The position numbers and the translations under genes are program-made. Positions 26,354 to 34,410 of a stretch of 64,000 bases of DNA are shown here, piece after piece. This DNA is from JASBYZ01 sp029983705 (GTDB taxonomy: Bacteria > Actinomycetota > Coriobacteriia > Coriobacteriales > JAEZZM01). How positions within the stretch are numbered: the first letter of the stretch is position 1; the number at the start of each line of letters is the position of its first letter. The notes beneath the pieces are model-generated. The model searched no databases, had not been told where the DNA came from, and was given only the letters and a program-made list of their open reading frames with translations. Where the stretch lies: NCBI GenBank assembly GCA_965119715.1, contig OZ221969.1, positions 992,001-1,056,000 of the forward strand, read 5' to 3'.

Positions 26354-26631
26354 TGATAGCTCCATTTACTTGTGAACTTGGCAAAACGATTACTTTATCT
26401 GGCTATGCTAATAATCTAGCAGGTGATCTTAAGTACTTAGAAATAAGTTTTAACCAAGGTAAAACTTGGCAAGAATATGAATTAGATGTTCAAGATAACG
26501 GTCTCAATGTTTATTGGGAGTATGAATTTAAACCTACTGAAAGAGGTTCGTACACATTTTCTGTACGATCTAAAGATTCTTTAGGCAATACTGGTGAAGA
26601 GGCGTCAGCTGTAAATTTTGACGTAGTTTAA
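26353..26631 (+). CDS. Ig-like dimerisation domain in a shifted frame (continuation of the preceding gene)
   Basis: A 92-residue frame starting at an ATG that overlaps the previous stop (TAATG). It matches the C-terminal domain of the upstream paralogue: LEISFNQGKTWQEY compares with VEFSLDHGKTWTAI, and YEFKPTERGSYTFSVRS with LGFKPENKGSYLLNIRT. It has no signal peptide, so if made alone it would stay in the cytoplasm away from its partner. That favours a -1 frameshift (mutation or sequencing error) over a real separate gene. A strong terminator follows. Confidence 0.55.
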   Translation: MIAPFTCELGKTITLSGYANNLAGDLKYLEISFNQGKTWQEYELDVQDNGLNVYWEYEFKPTERGSYTFSVRSKDSLGNTGEEASAVNFDVV

Positions 26632-26655
26632 GTAAGTCAGAGTTTTAATAATGTT

Positions 26656-26696
26656 AGGTCCTGGATTATATGTGATATGTCCGGGACCTACTTTTT
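26656..26696 (+). terminator. Rho-independent terminator after the sulfite-oxidase-like genes
   Basis: AGGTCCTGGA (26656-26665) pairs with TCCGGGACCT (26680-26689), one wobble, then ACTTTTTA. Confidence 0.8.
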
Positions 26697-26793
26697 ACTC
26701 TGTCTAAAAATAGTAGGCCCAGAGTATGATTAGTGCACACGCTGCTAAAATATCAAGAGCTCATAGATTTAGTTGAGACTGAATAGAGGAAAG

Positions 26794-27012
26794 ATGAACC
26801 TTACTATAAAATTTAGTGATAATGAATTAAATCTGATTCAATCTTATGCTCAGGCAAGAAATATGAGCGTCTCAGACTTGCTTGAAGAGTCAGCTCGGGC
26901 TCTAATAGAGGATGCATCAGACTTGATGTATTATCAAGATGCTTTTAAAAGATTTGAAGAAGATCCTAAGACTTATTCGCTTGATGAAGTTGAAGACATT
27001 CTAAACAGATAA
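26794..27012 (+). CDS. Ribbon-helix-helix antitoxin-like protein, orphan
   Basis: A 72-residue protein starting MNLTIKFSDNELNLI, typical of small MetJ/Arc-type RHH DNA-binding proteins. It ends with the antitoxin-like tail FEEDPKTYSLDEVEDILN seen in RelB/DUF6290-type antitoxins. ATG 26794 has GAGGAAAG just ahead and is preferred over the TTG at 26773. No toxin frame lies on either side: upstream is a terminator and downstream the rpsB leader. It may be a relic of a toxin-antitoxin pair or a solitary regulator. Confidence 0.6.
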   Translation: MNLTIKFSDNELNLIQSYAQARNMSVSDLLEESARALIEDASDLMYYQDAFKRFEEDPKTYSLDEVEDILNR

Positions 27013-27128
27013 AACCACATTTTAGCGTTGAAGTATTAGCGTCATTTTTCAGCAATAAATCCCAAGTTCAGCCCGCCTTCACACATTAGTCACATTTTTT
27101 TGGTTTCGCTCAATTAACTGCCGTTTAT

Positions 27129-27137
27129 TGGTATAAT
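27129..27137 (+). promoter_or_regulatory. Extended -10 promoter of rpsB
   Basis: TGGTATAAT (27129-27137) is an ideal extended -10 element. No good -35 is seen, as is common with this type. It lies about 155 bp ahead of the rpsB ATG. Confidence 0.65.
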
Positions 27138-27144
27138 GCTTGAG

Positions 27145-27291
27145 CACTTTATTATTACACACGCGCAACTACCTTAGCGCCTCGGTGCCCTTTTGCTTAT
27201 TGTGCAAACAAAGGGTGGCGTATCCAGGATAAATGTTTATCCATTAAGGGTTGACCTTGCGCGGAGGACTAACCAAATGGAGGTTATTTTT
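27145..27291 (+). ncRNA. Structured 5' leader of rpsB (candidate ribosomal-protein leader)
   Basis: The leader holds several pairings: CCCTTTTGC (27188-27196) with GCA and AAAGGG (27204-27215, 3-nt bulge); a perfect GGATAAA-TG-TTTATCC hairpin (27227-27242); and long-range GCGCAA (about 27164) with TTGCGC (about 27257), just before the ribosome site. This resembles autoregulatory S2 leaders of other bacteria, though I cannot match it to a named family. Confidence 0.45.
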
Positions 27292-28080
27292 ATGGCACAA
27301 AAAGTTTCAATTAGAACCCTGCTTGAGGCAGGATCACACTTCGGTCACCAGACCCGCAAGTGGAACCCAAAGATGAAACCATATATCTTTGGTGAAAGAA
27401 ATGGCATCTACATTATCGACCTCAAAAGAACCTTAATTGAGCTCGACCGTTCATATTCTTTCATTAAAAATGTTGCTGCTAAAGGTGGCATCATCCTTTT
27501 CGTAGGTACCAAAAAGCAAGCTCAAGAGCCAATCAAAGAAGAGGCTGAGCGCGCAGGTATGCCTTACGTAAACCAACGTTGGTTGGGCGGTATGATGACT
27601 AACTTCGTTACCATCAGAGCTCGTGTACAACGTATGGAAGAGATTGAGAAGATGATTGAGGATGGCTCAATGGAGCTTCTCCCTAAAAAAGAGCAAATCC
27701 TTCTCAACAAAGAACTTGATAAGCTTCAAAAGAACCTTGGTGGTATCCGCGATATGCACAAACTACCTCAAGCTCTTTTTGTTGTAGATACCAAGCGTGA
27801 AGAGATTGCAATTGCTGAGGCTCGTCGTCTACACATCCCTGTAGTAGCAACTCTTGATACCAACTCAGACCCAGATGTTGTTGAGTATGGTATTCCAGTT
27901 AATGATGACGCAATCAGATCAGTTCAATTAGTTGTATCATTAATGGCAGACGCTGCATTAGCTGGTTCTAGCAAGGAGCAAATCTCAGAAGCTGAGATGG
28001 CTGGCAAGTCAAAGGAAAAACCTGCTGAAGAGGTAAAGGAAGCTTCTCAAGAAGAGGCTCCAAAAGAAGAAGAGAAATAA
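27292..28080 (+). CDS. rpsB: 30S ribosomal protein S2
   Basis: A 262-residue S2. The start MAQKVSIRTLLEAGSHFGHQ, then RKWNPKMKPYIFGERNGIYI and YVNQRWLGGMMTNF, are diagnostic. The acidic tail (about 235-262, rich in Glu, Lys and Ala) is an extension seen in some Actinobacteria. ATG 27292 follows GGAGGT; a longer open frame to 27193 only reads the leader. It is followed by tsf after 54 bp, the standard pair. Confidence 0.96.
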   Translation: MAQKVSIRTLLEAGSHFGHQTRKWNPKMKPYIFGERNGIYIIDLKRTLIELDRSYSFIKNVAAKGGIILFVGTKKQAQEPIKEEAERAGMPYVNQRWLGGMMTNFVTIRARVQRMEEIEKMIEDGSMELLPKKEQILLNKELDKLQKNLGGIRDMHKLPQALFVVDTKREEIAIAEARRLHIPVVATLDTNSDPDVVEYGIPVNDDAIRSVQLVVSLMADAALAGSSKEQISEAEMAGKSKEKPAEEVKEASQEEAPKEEEK

Positions 28081-28134
28081 TCAAGCTAGGTCAATTAGAG
28101 CAAATTTAAACTTCAAAGAAATTGGAGGAAGTGC

Positions 28135-29043
28135 ATGGCTGAGATTACCGCAGCATTAGTTAAAGAATTACGTGAGATGACCGGTGCTGGCATGATGGAA
28201 TGCAAAAAAGCACTTGTTGAAGCAGACGGTGATATCGATAAAGCATTAGACGTTTTAAGAACCAGAGGACTTGCAGCAAGTTCAAAGAAGGCTGGCCGTG
28301 CTACTAATGAAGGTGCTGTAGCAACTTATGTATCTTCATGTGGCAAAAGATCAGCTATGGTAGAAGTTCAATGCGAGACTGACTTTGTAGCTATGAACGC
28401 TACTTTCCAAGAGTTTGCATCTAAGCTTGCAGAGATTGCTGCTAAGGCTGACCCAGCTGATGTTGAGAGCTTTAAGGCTGTTGAAATCGCTAAGTACGTT
28501 GAGGGCATTGACTTAGAGACTGTAGAAGATTACCTCAAGAGCCAAATTGCTACTATCGGTGAGAACATGAACATTGCTCGTCTTGTTACTGAGTATGTTG
28601 AGGGTGAGGGTAACATCACCTCATACATCCACATGGGTGGTAAGATTGGCGTGTTAGTAAAGACTAAGTTCAACAATGCAGAAACTGCAGAAAACGAAAG
28701 CTTTAAGACCTTTGCTCATGATGTAGCAATGCAGGTAGCAGCATCAACTCCAATGGCTGCTCGTCGTGAGGATATCCCTCAGTCTGTTATTGACCATGAG
28801 ATGGAAATCTACAAGGCACAAGCTGAGCAATCAGGTAAGCCTGAAAACATTCAGCACAAGATCGCAGAAGGCCGTCTTGAGAAGTTCTACAAAGAGAACG
28901 TCTTAACTGAGCAAGAGTTCATCAAGGATTCTGATATGACCATTGCTCAATATAAGGCTAAGGTTGCTAAAGAAGTTGGCGACGACATCCAAATCATTAC
29001 CTTCCATCGCTTTATACTTGGCGAGGAAAACAAAGAAGATTAA
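28135..29043 (+). CDS. tsf: Elongation factor Ts
   Basis: A 302-residue guanine exchange factor for EF-Tu. The N-terminal UBA region TGAGMMECKKALVEADGD and the core CETDFVAMN and HMGGKIGVLV match the family. GGAGGAAG precedes the ATG. It ends the rpsB-tsf operon with a strong terminator. pyrH, often next in line, is one gene further on. Confidence 0.96.
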   Translation: MAEITAALVKELREMTGAGMMECKKALVEADGDIDKALDVLRTRGLAASSKKAGRATNEGAVATYVSSCGKRSAMVEVQCETDFVAMNATFQEFASKLAEIAAKADPADVESFKAVEIAKYVEGIDLETVEDYLKSQIATIGENMNIARLVTEYVEGEGNITSYIHMGGKIGVLVKTKFNNAETAENESFKTFAHDVAMQVAASTPMAARREDIPQSVIDHEMEIYKAQAEQSGKPENIQHKIAEGRLEKFYKENVLTEQEFIKDSDMTIAQYKAKVAKEVGDDIQIITFHRFILGEENKED

Positions 29044-29073
29044 AAAAAGCTTGAACTAATAAGCTTTTAGCTG

Positions 29074-29118
29074 TGCCCCCAGGTTCCCTTGAAGATTCGC
29101 CTGGGGGCATTCTTGTGT
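29074..29118 (+). terminator. Rho-independent terminator after tsf
   Basis: Perfect 10-bp GC-rich stem TGCCCCCAGG (29074-29083) with CCTGGGGGCA (29100-29109), then TTCTTGTGTTTT. Confidence 0.82.
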
Positions 29119-29174
29119 TTTGGGTACAAGCGTATAGATACATGCATTGATATAAACAAATGAAGAGGATGTTT

Positions 29175-30113
29175 ATGAAGGTTGTACTACTTGAACCCTT
29201 AGAAATTTCTGACGATAAGCTCAAAGAATTTAAAGAACAAATTGAAGATGCTGGCCATGAGTTTAAAAGTTACCAAGAAAAAACGACTGAGCCAGATGAG
29301 CTGTATGAACGATCAAAAGATGCAGATATAGTTATTATTGCTAACAATCCCTATCCAGCTGAGGTAATTGAAAAACTTGAGAACACCAAGCTCATTCAAG
29401 TTGCCTTTACAGGCCTTGACCATGTTGGACTAGAGGCTGCAAATAAAAAAGATATTCTTGTTCAAAACGCAGCAGGTTACTCAGATAGTGCAGTTGCAGA
29501 GCTAGTAATAGGACATACGCTTGCGCTTTTGCGAAAGATTCCTTGGGCAGATTCTCACACAAGAAATGGTGGGGATGCTAAAGGCCTTATCGGCAGAGAA
29601 ATTAAAGGAAAAACCGTAGGTATTATAGGTACCGGAAACATTGGAATTGAAACTGCCAAGCTTTTTAAGGCATTTGGTGCAAATCTGGTGGGATGCTCTC
29701 GCTCTGAAAAGCAAGAAGCGCTTGACTTGGGGCTTAAGTACTACGAGTTAGACGAGATGTTAAAGCGCTCTGATATTGTAAGCGTTCACCTGCCACTTAA
29801 TGATGAGACAAAAAATTACTTATCGGCACATGAGTTTGAAGTGATAAAAGACGGAGCACTTTTAATTAATTGTGCACGCGGTCCTATCGTAGATACCACG
29901 GCACTTGTTGATGCGCTTGAAAACGGAAAACTTGCAGGTTGTGCTATCGATGTGTTTGAGACAGAGCCACCACTTGCAGAAGATCATCCGCTTCTTTCAA
30001 GCTATAACACGATTTTAAGTCCGCACCTTGCCTACTACACAAAAGAGGCAATGTTAAGACGTGCAGAAATTGTCTTAGATAGAGTCTTAGAGTTTTTGAG
30101 CAAAGCTAAATAG
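29175..30113 (+). CDS. D-isomer-specific 2-hydroxyacid dehydrogenase
   Basis: A 312-residue NAD-dependent dehydrogenase. The Rossmann motif is VGIIGTGNIGIETAKLF. The catalytic Arg is in NCARGPIVDT, and the His in LSPHLAYYTKEAM with the acid in DVFETEPP. It reduces a 2-oxoacid to the D-hydroxyacid or the reverse; whether the substrate is glycerate, lactate or another acid cannot be told. The ATG at 29175 has AGAGG 6 bp upstream and gives the normal start MKVVLLEP, so it is preferred over an ATG at 29160. It is inserted between tsf and pyrH. Confidence 0.85.
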   Translation: MKVVLLEPLEISDDKLKEFKEQIEDAGHEFKSYQEKTTEPDELYERSKDADIVIIANNPYPAEVIEKLENTKLIQVAFTGLDHVGLEAANKKDILVQNAAGYSDSAVAELVIGHTLALLRKIPWADSHTRNGGDAKGLIGREIKGKTVGIIGTGNIGIETAKLFKAFGANLVGCSRSEKQEALDLGLKYYELDEMLKRSDIVSVHLPLNDETKNYLSAHEFEVIKDGALLINCARGPIVDTTALVDALENGKLAGCAIDVFETEPPLAEDHPLLSSYNTILSPHLAYYTKEAMLRRAEIVLDRVLEFLSKAK

Positions 30114-30170
30114 GTTATACTGTTTAACGATTATTAAGCATATATAACTTTTATTTAACGGGGGGATACC

Positions 30171-30896
30171 TTGTCTGAATATGTATATGAGCGTGTGCTC
30201 TTAAAGTTGTCCGGAGAGGCTCTTATGGGTGATGCTGGATATGGTATTGACCCTAAGGTAGCTGATAGCATAGCTAAAGAAGTAGCTGACGTTGTTCATG
30301 ACGGCGTTCAGGTTGCTATTACGGTAGGTGGCGGCAACATCTTTAGAGGTCTTGCAGGATCTGCCGAGGGAATGGATAGGGCACAGGCAGACTACATTGG
30401 TATGCTTGCAACCGTAATGAATGCGCTTGCACTTCAGGATGCCTTTGAGAAAAATGGTGTTCCAACTCGCGTGATGAGTGCAATTGAGATGCATGAGGTA
30501 TGCGAAACCTACATTAGAAGACGCGCTATAAGACACCTTGAAAAAGGTAGAGTTACTATCTTTGCTGGTGGAACTGGTAACCCTTATTTCACGACTGATA
30601 CAACCGCTGCGCTCAGGGCATGTGAAATTGACGCTGAGGCAATTTTGAAAGCTACAAAAGTTGACGGTGTCTACGATAAAGATCCAGTTAAATATCCAGA
30701 TGCTAAAAAATATGATGAAGTAAGTTATTTAGACGTTATCGCAAAAGAACTCAAGGTAATGGATACCACCGCTACCGCTCTTGCTAAGGATAATAATATG
30801 CCCATTGTGGTGTTCAACCTTACTGAACCAGGCAATATCAAGCAGGTGCTTCAGGGTAAAAAAGTTGGTACCACAGTTATGGGAGAGGATAAATAA
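30171..30896 (+). CDS. pyrH: Uridylate kinase
   Basis: A 241-residue bacterial UMP kinase of the amino-acid-kinase fold. VLLKLSGEALMGD, TVGGGNIFRG and GGTGNPYFTTDTTAALRA are diagnostic. It makes UDP for nucleotide and cell-wall synthesis. The start is TTG at 30171 behind GGGGGGATA. Its stop overlaps the frr ATG (TAATG). Confidence 0.96.
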   Translation: MSEYVYERVLLKLSGEALMGDAGYGIDPKVADSIAKEVADVVHDGVQVAITVGGGNIFRGLAGSAEGMDRAQADYIGMLATVMNALALQDAFEKNGVPTRVMSAIEMHEVCETYIRRRAIRHLEKGRVTIFAGGTGNPYFTTDTTAALRACEIDAEAILKATKVDGVYDKDPVKYPDAKKYDEVSYLDVIAKELKVMDTTATALAKDNNMPIVVFNLTEPGNIKQVLQGKKVGTTVMGEDK

Positions 30897-31450
30897 TGAA
30901 CGACTTAATTAAAGAGACTAAGGCACAAATGAAAAAGTCGCTTGAGGCCTTAGCCAATAACTTTTTAAAGGTGCGCACTGGTAGAGCAAATGCAAACAGC
31001 TTAGCTCACATTGCCGTAGATTACTACGGTGTAGATACTCCAATCACCCAGGTAGCAGCTGTTAAAACCCCAGAAGCTCACATGCTTGTTGTTGAGCCTT
31101 GGGACAAAAGCTCTCTTAACGCTATTGAGAAGGCAATTATGGCATCTGATTTAGGCATTACCCCAAATAATGACGGTAATGTTATCCGCCTGCCTTTCCC
31201 AGCACCTACCGAGGAGCGTAGAAAAGAGCTCGTTAAAGAGTGTGCTCAAATTGCTGAAGAGGCAAGAATTTCTGTAAGAAACGCACGTCGCGATGCTAAC
31301 AACAAGCTTGACCGTCAAGCTAAGGATAATGAGATCTCAGAAGATGAGGCACATCGCGGCAAAGATGAAATCCAAAAGCTTACTGATGAGTTTGTAGCTA
31401 AGGTTGATGAAGCGCTCAAACAAAAAGAAGCTGAGGTAATGGAGATCTAA
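30896..31450 (+). CDS. frr: Ribosome recycling factor
   Basis: A 184-residue RRF. Family segments: FLKVRTGRANANSL, VDYYGVDTPITQVA and RLPFPAPTEERRKELVK, then RRDANNKL. With EF-G it splits post-termination ribosomes. It overlaps pyrH by one base and its stop overlaps the uppS start, so this section is translationally coupled. Confidence 0.96.
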   Translation: MNDLIKETKAQMKKSLEALANNFLKVRTGRANANSLAHIAVDYYGVDTPITQVAAVKTPEAHMLVVEPWDKSSLNAIEKAIMASDLGITPNNDGNVIRLPFPAPTEERRKELVKECAQIAEEARISVRNARRDANNKLDRQAKDNEISEDEAHRGKDEIQKLTDEFVAKVDEALKQKEAEVMEI

Positions 31451-32229
31451 TGCGCTTAAGCCAAGATGCTTTAGCATTTTTCTCTGGTTCTGCACATACA
31501 AACGATATCAACAGTTTAGAGCCTGAGCATTTCCCTAAACATCTTGCCGTTATCATGGACGGTAATGGCAGGTGGGCAAAAGCTCGAGGCCTTTCTCGTT
31601 CTGAGGGCCATAAAGCTGGTATTGAAGGGCTTAAAGAACTTGTTGAAGCTTGCGTAAAACTTAAGATTCCCTACCTTACGGTATTTGCCTTCTCAACTGA
31701 AAACTGGTCTCGACCTAAGATTGAGGTAAACACCTTAATGAAGCTTTTTGCTAAAGAGATTGAAAAGCAGATGCCGCTTTTACAAAATAATCGGGTGCGC
31801 CTTAACTTTATTGGAGATATCTCAACGCTTCCTGAGGCTGTGCAAAACTCATTTGCAAAAGGTGTTAAAGATACTCAAGACTTTGAAAATCTAACCTTAA
31901 GCCTTGCGGTAAACTACGGTTCTCGTCAAGAGATTGTAAGAGCTGCTCAAAGCCTGGCTCAAGAATATGCTCAAGGTAGTCTTGAACTTGATCAAATTGA
32001 TGAGCAACATTTTGGCGATAAGCTCTATACAAAAGGCTTACCTGAAATTGACCTTGTTATAAGAACCTCAGGGGAGTATCGCCTTTCAAACTTCCTGTTG
32101 TGGCAAATTGCCTATGCAGAGTTTTACATCACAGATACGCTCTGGCCAGACTTTACTCGCTACGATTTAGTAAAAGCCACACTTTCGTATCAAAAACGCG
32201 AGAGGAGGTTTGGCGCTATTGGATCGTAA
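31450..32229 (+). CDS. uppS: Isoprenyl (undecaprenyl) diphosphate synthase
   Basis: A 259-residue cis-prenyltransferase. The substrate-binding motifs are HLAVIMDGNGRWAKARG, FAFSTENWSRP and the C-terminal RTSGEYRLSNFLLWQIAYAE. It makes the lipid carrier for peptidoglycan. It overlaps frr by one base. Its end overlaps the start region of cdsA, giving lipid genes in one run with dxr and ispG. Confidence 0.95.
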   Translation: MRLSQDALAFFSGSAHTNDINSLEPEHFPKHLAVIMDGNGRWAKARGLSRSEGHKAGIEGLKELVEACVKLKIPYLTVFAFSTENWSRPKIEVNTLMKLFAKEIEKQMPLLQNNRVRLNFIGDISTLPEAVQNSFAKGVKDTQDFENLTLSLAVNYGSRQEIVRAAQSLAQEYAQGSLELDQIDEQHFGDKLYTKGLPEIDLVIRTSGEYRLSNFLLWQIAYAEFYITDTLWPDFTRYDLVKATLSYQKRERRFGAIGS

Positions 32230-33220
32230 GCAAGATACTGATATTAGAAAAATTGACGAGCGCTTAAAAGAGCTCAAACAAGATGAAGCTCGCCTTGATC
32301 AAACAATTAGAGACTATGAAACTAAGCTCTTGCTCAAAGGTGGACCTCTTAAGGATAACCCTGCTTTTGAGCGCATTCATAAGTTTAGTATCCGTCTGTT
32401 ATACGGCATTATTTATGTTGCCTTAATCTTAATTGCAGCCATTGCCTCTCCAATAAGTCTAGCCTTACTGCTTTCAGTCTTTTCTGCGGTAAACGCCTAT
32501 GAGTTTTATAGGATGACTAGAGTAAAGGGAAGCGTGCAGTCTTTTTTAATAGGTATTCCTGCGGCATTTTTATTCCCACTCTCAGCCCTACTTGGAGTGT
32601 ATGGCCTGTGTATTGTGGTCTTCTTTCTAATAATTGCACTGTGTGCCTGGTTTATTGTTGATCTGCGCACCAGAATAGTAGATATTACCCTCACCTTTTT
32701 TGGAGCTTGCTATACAGGGCTTTTGCTCTCATCAATGGTCTTTATTAGAAACTCAGCTGGAGCTTTTGAAGCAGTTGAAGCTTACGGAATGACCTTTAGC
32801 CCAAGCCTTATTGCAATTCTTTTAACGCTTGGCGTATTTGCATCTGTTTGGGCAAACGACAGCCTTGCCTACCTTGTTGGTTCTTTAATTGGTAAGCATA
32901 AGATGGTGCAAAAAATCTCACCTAAAAAATCCTGGGAAGGTTTTTGGGCAGGTATTGTTGGCTCTATTATAATTTGGTATGTCATGAGCTTTATCCCTGG
33001 TCTTAACCTGCCGGTATATTTTGCCCTTATTGCTGGATTTATTTGCGGGGTTGTTGGCTTGATTGGAGACTTGGTTGAGTCTCGAATCAAACGCTCATGC
33101 GGGGTAAAAGATTCAGGATCGTTTATCCCGGGACACGGCGGTATGCTTGATAGGACTGACTCGATTTTAATGGTGTCATCTACCGCGTATTTTATTTTAG
33201 TTTTAGGAGCAATCATATAA
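32219..33220 (+). CDS. cdsA: Phosphatidate cytidylyltransferase
   Basis: A 333-residue membrane enzyme making CDP-diacylglycerol for phospholipid synthesis. It has a charged, coiled N-terminal extension of about 55 residues, then about eight membrane helices, and the signature KDSGSFIPGHGGMLDRTDSI near the C-terminus. The start is unclear: TTG at 32210 is only 1 bp from AGGAGG, while TTG at 32219 has 10 bp, so I choose 32219. It overlaps uppS and abuts dxr. Confidence 0.9.
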   Translation: MDRKQDTDIRKIDERLKELKQDEARLDQTIRDYETKLLLKGGPLKDNPAFERIHKFSIRLLYGIIYVALILIAAIASPISLALLLSVFSAVNAYEFYRMTRVKGSVQSFLIGIPAAFLFPLSALLGVYGLCIVVFFLIIALCAWFIVDLRTRIVDITLTFFGACYTGLLLSSMVFIRNSAGAFEAVEAYGMTFSPSLIAILLTLGVFASVWANDSLAYLVGSLIGKHKMVQKISPKKSWEGFWAGIVGSIIIWYVMSFIPGLNLPVYFALIAGFICGVVGLIGDLVESRIKRSCGVKDSGSFIPGHGGMLDRTDSILMVSSTAYFILVLGAII

Positions 33221-34392
33221 TGAGCGAAGCTAAGAAAGCTCAAAAAAAGAAAATTGTTATCTTAGGTGCCTCAGGCTCTATTGGAACACAGGCTCTAGAT
33301 GTTATTTCAAAACATAGCGATAAGCTCGAGATAGTTGGCTTATCGGTACACAGCTCACTTGATAAGTTAATTGATGCAGCCAAAAAGTTTGGGGTAAAGC
33401 ACCTCTTAGTTGCAAATGAAGACCTTAAAGCTGACCCACGACTTGATGAGCTTGATAAAGATACAAAACTCTACTTTGGTGAGGCAGCCCTATCAGGGCT
33501 TGCAGAACTTACTGATGCAGACATTGTGCTTAACGCACTGGTGGGCAGCGTGGGGCTTAAGGCAAGTTATGAGACGCTTAAATCTCAGCGAATTTTAGCC
33601 CTTGCTAATAAGGAGTCTTTGGTTGTAGGTGGAGAGCTTTTAATGCCTCTGCTTACATCTCGTGCTCAAATGATGCCGGTGGACTCAGAGCACTCAGCAA
33701 TCTTTCAGTGCCTTGAGGGTGAGAGCCATGAGGAGCTCTACAAGATTTGGCTTACCGCCTCTGGTGGCCCATTTTTTGGAAAGAGCGCATCAGAGCTTGA
33801 AGAGGTAAGTGTTGCCCAAGCGCTTGCGCATCCAAACTGGTCTATGGGTAAAAAGATCTCAATTGACTCAGCTACTTTGATGAATAAAGGACTCGAGGTT
33901 ATCGAGGCAAAACACCTCTTTGGTGTAGACTTTGACCAGATTCAAGTAGTAGTGCAGCGCCAAAGTGCAATTCACTCAATGGTAGAGTTTTTAGACGGCT
34001 CAATTAAGGCACACCTTGGCGCTACCGATATGCGCATTCCTATCCAGTATGCCTTCTCATACCCTGAGCGCTGGGATAGCCCACTTTCTCGCATTAACTT
34101 TGCAGACATTGCTCGCATGGATTTTTATGAGCCAGACCTTAAAACCTTTAAGTGCCTGCATCTTGCAATTGAGGCAGGTAAAGTTGGAGGAAGCGCTCCT
34201 TGTATGCTTAATGCTGCAAACGAAATTGCCGTTAAGCATTTTCTTTTAGGACATATTGGCTTTAATGATATCTATCGCAGTGTTGAGCACATGCTTGAGA
34301 CACATCAAACACAAGCACTCACAAACATTGACGACTTAATTGCGCTTGATTATGAGTGTAAGCGCAAAACAGAAGAATATCTCTCTAAATAA
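33220..34392 (+). CDS. dxr: 1-deoxy-D-xylulose-5-phosphate reductoisomerase
   Basis: A 390-residue NADPH enzyme for the first committed step of the MEP isoprenoid pathway. NADPH site: ILGASGSIGTQALDVI. Metal and substrate region: ALANKESLVVGGELL, PVDSEHSAIFQCL and HPNWSMGKKISIDSATLMNK. Its ATG overlaps the cdsA stop. Together with ispG downstream it shows that the cell uses the MEP route. Confidence 0.96.
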   Translation: MSEAKKAQKKKIVILGASGSIGTQALDVISKHSDKLEIVGLSVHSSLDKLIDAAKKFGVKHLLVANEDLKADPRLDELDKDTKLYFGEAALSGLAELTDADIVLNALVGSVGLKASYETLKSQRILALANKESLVVGGELLMPLLTSRAQMMPVDSEHSAIFQCLEGESHEELYKIWLTASGGPFFGKSASELEEVSVAQALAHPNWSMGKKISIDSATLMNKGLEVIEAKHLFGVDFDQIQVVVQRQSAIHSMVEFLDGSIKAHLGATDMRIPIQYAFSYPERWDSPLSRINFADIARMDFYEPDLKTFKCLHLAIEAGKVGGSAPCMLNAANEIAVKHFLLGHIGFNDIYRSVEHMLETHQTQALTNIDDLIALDYECKRKTEEYLSK

Positions 34393-34410
34393 TTTAGGAT
34401 AAGGATTAGC

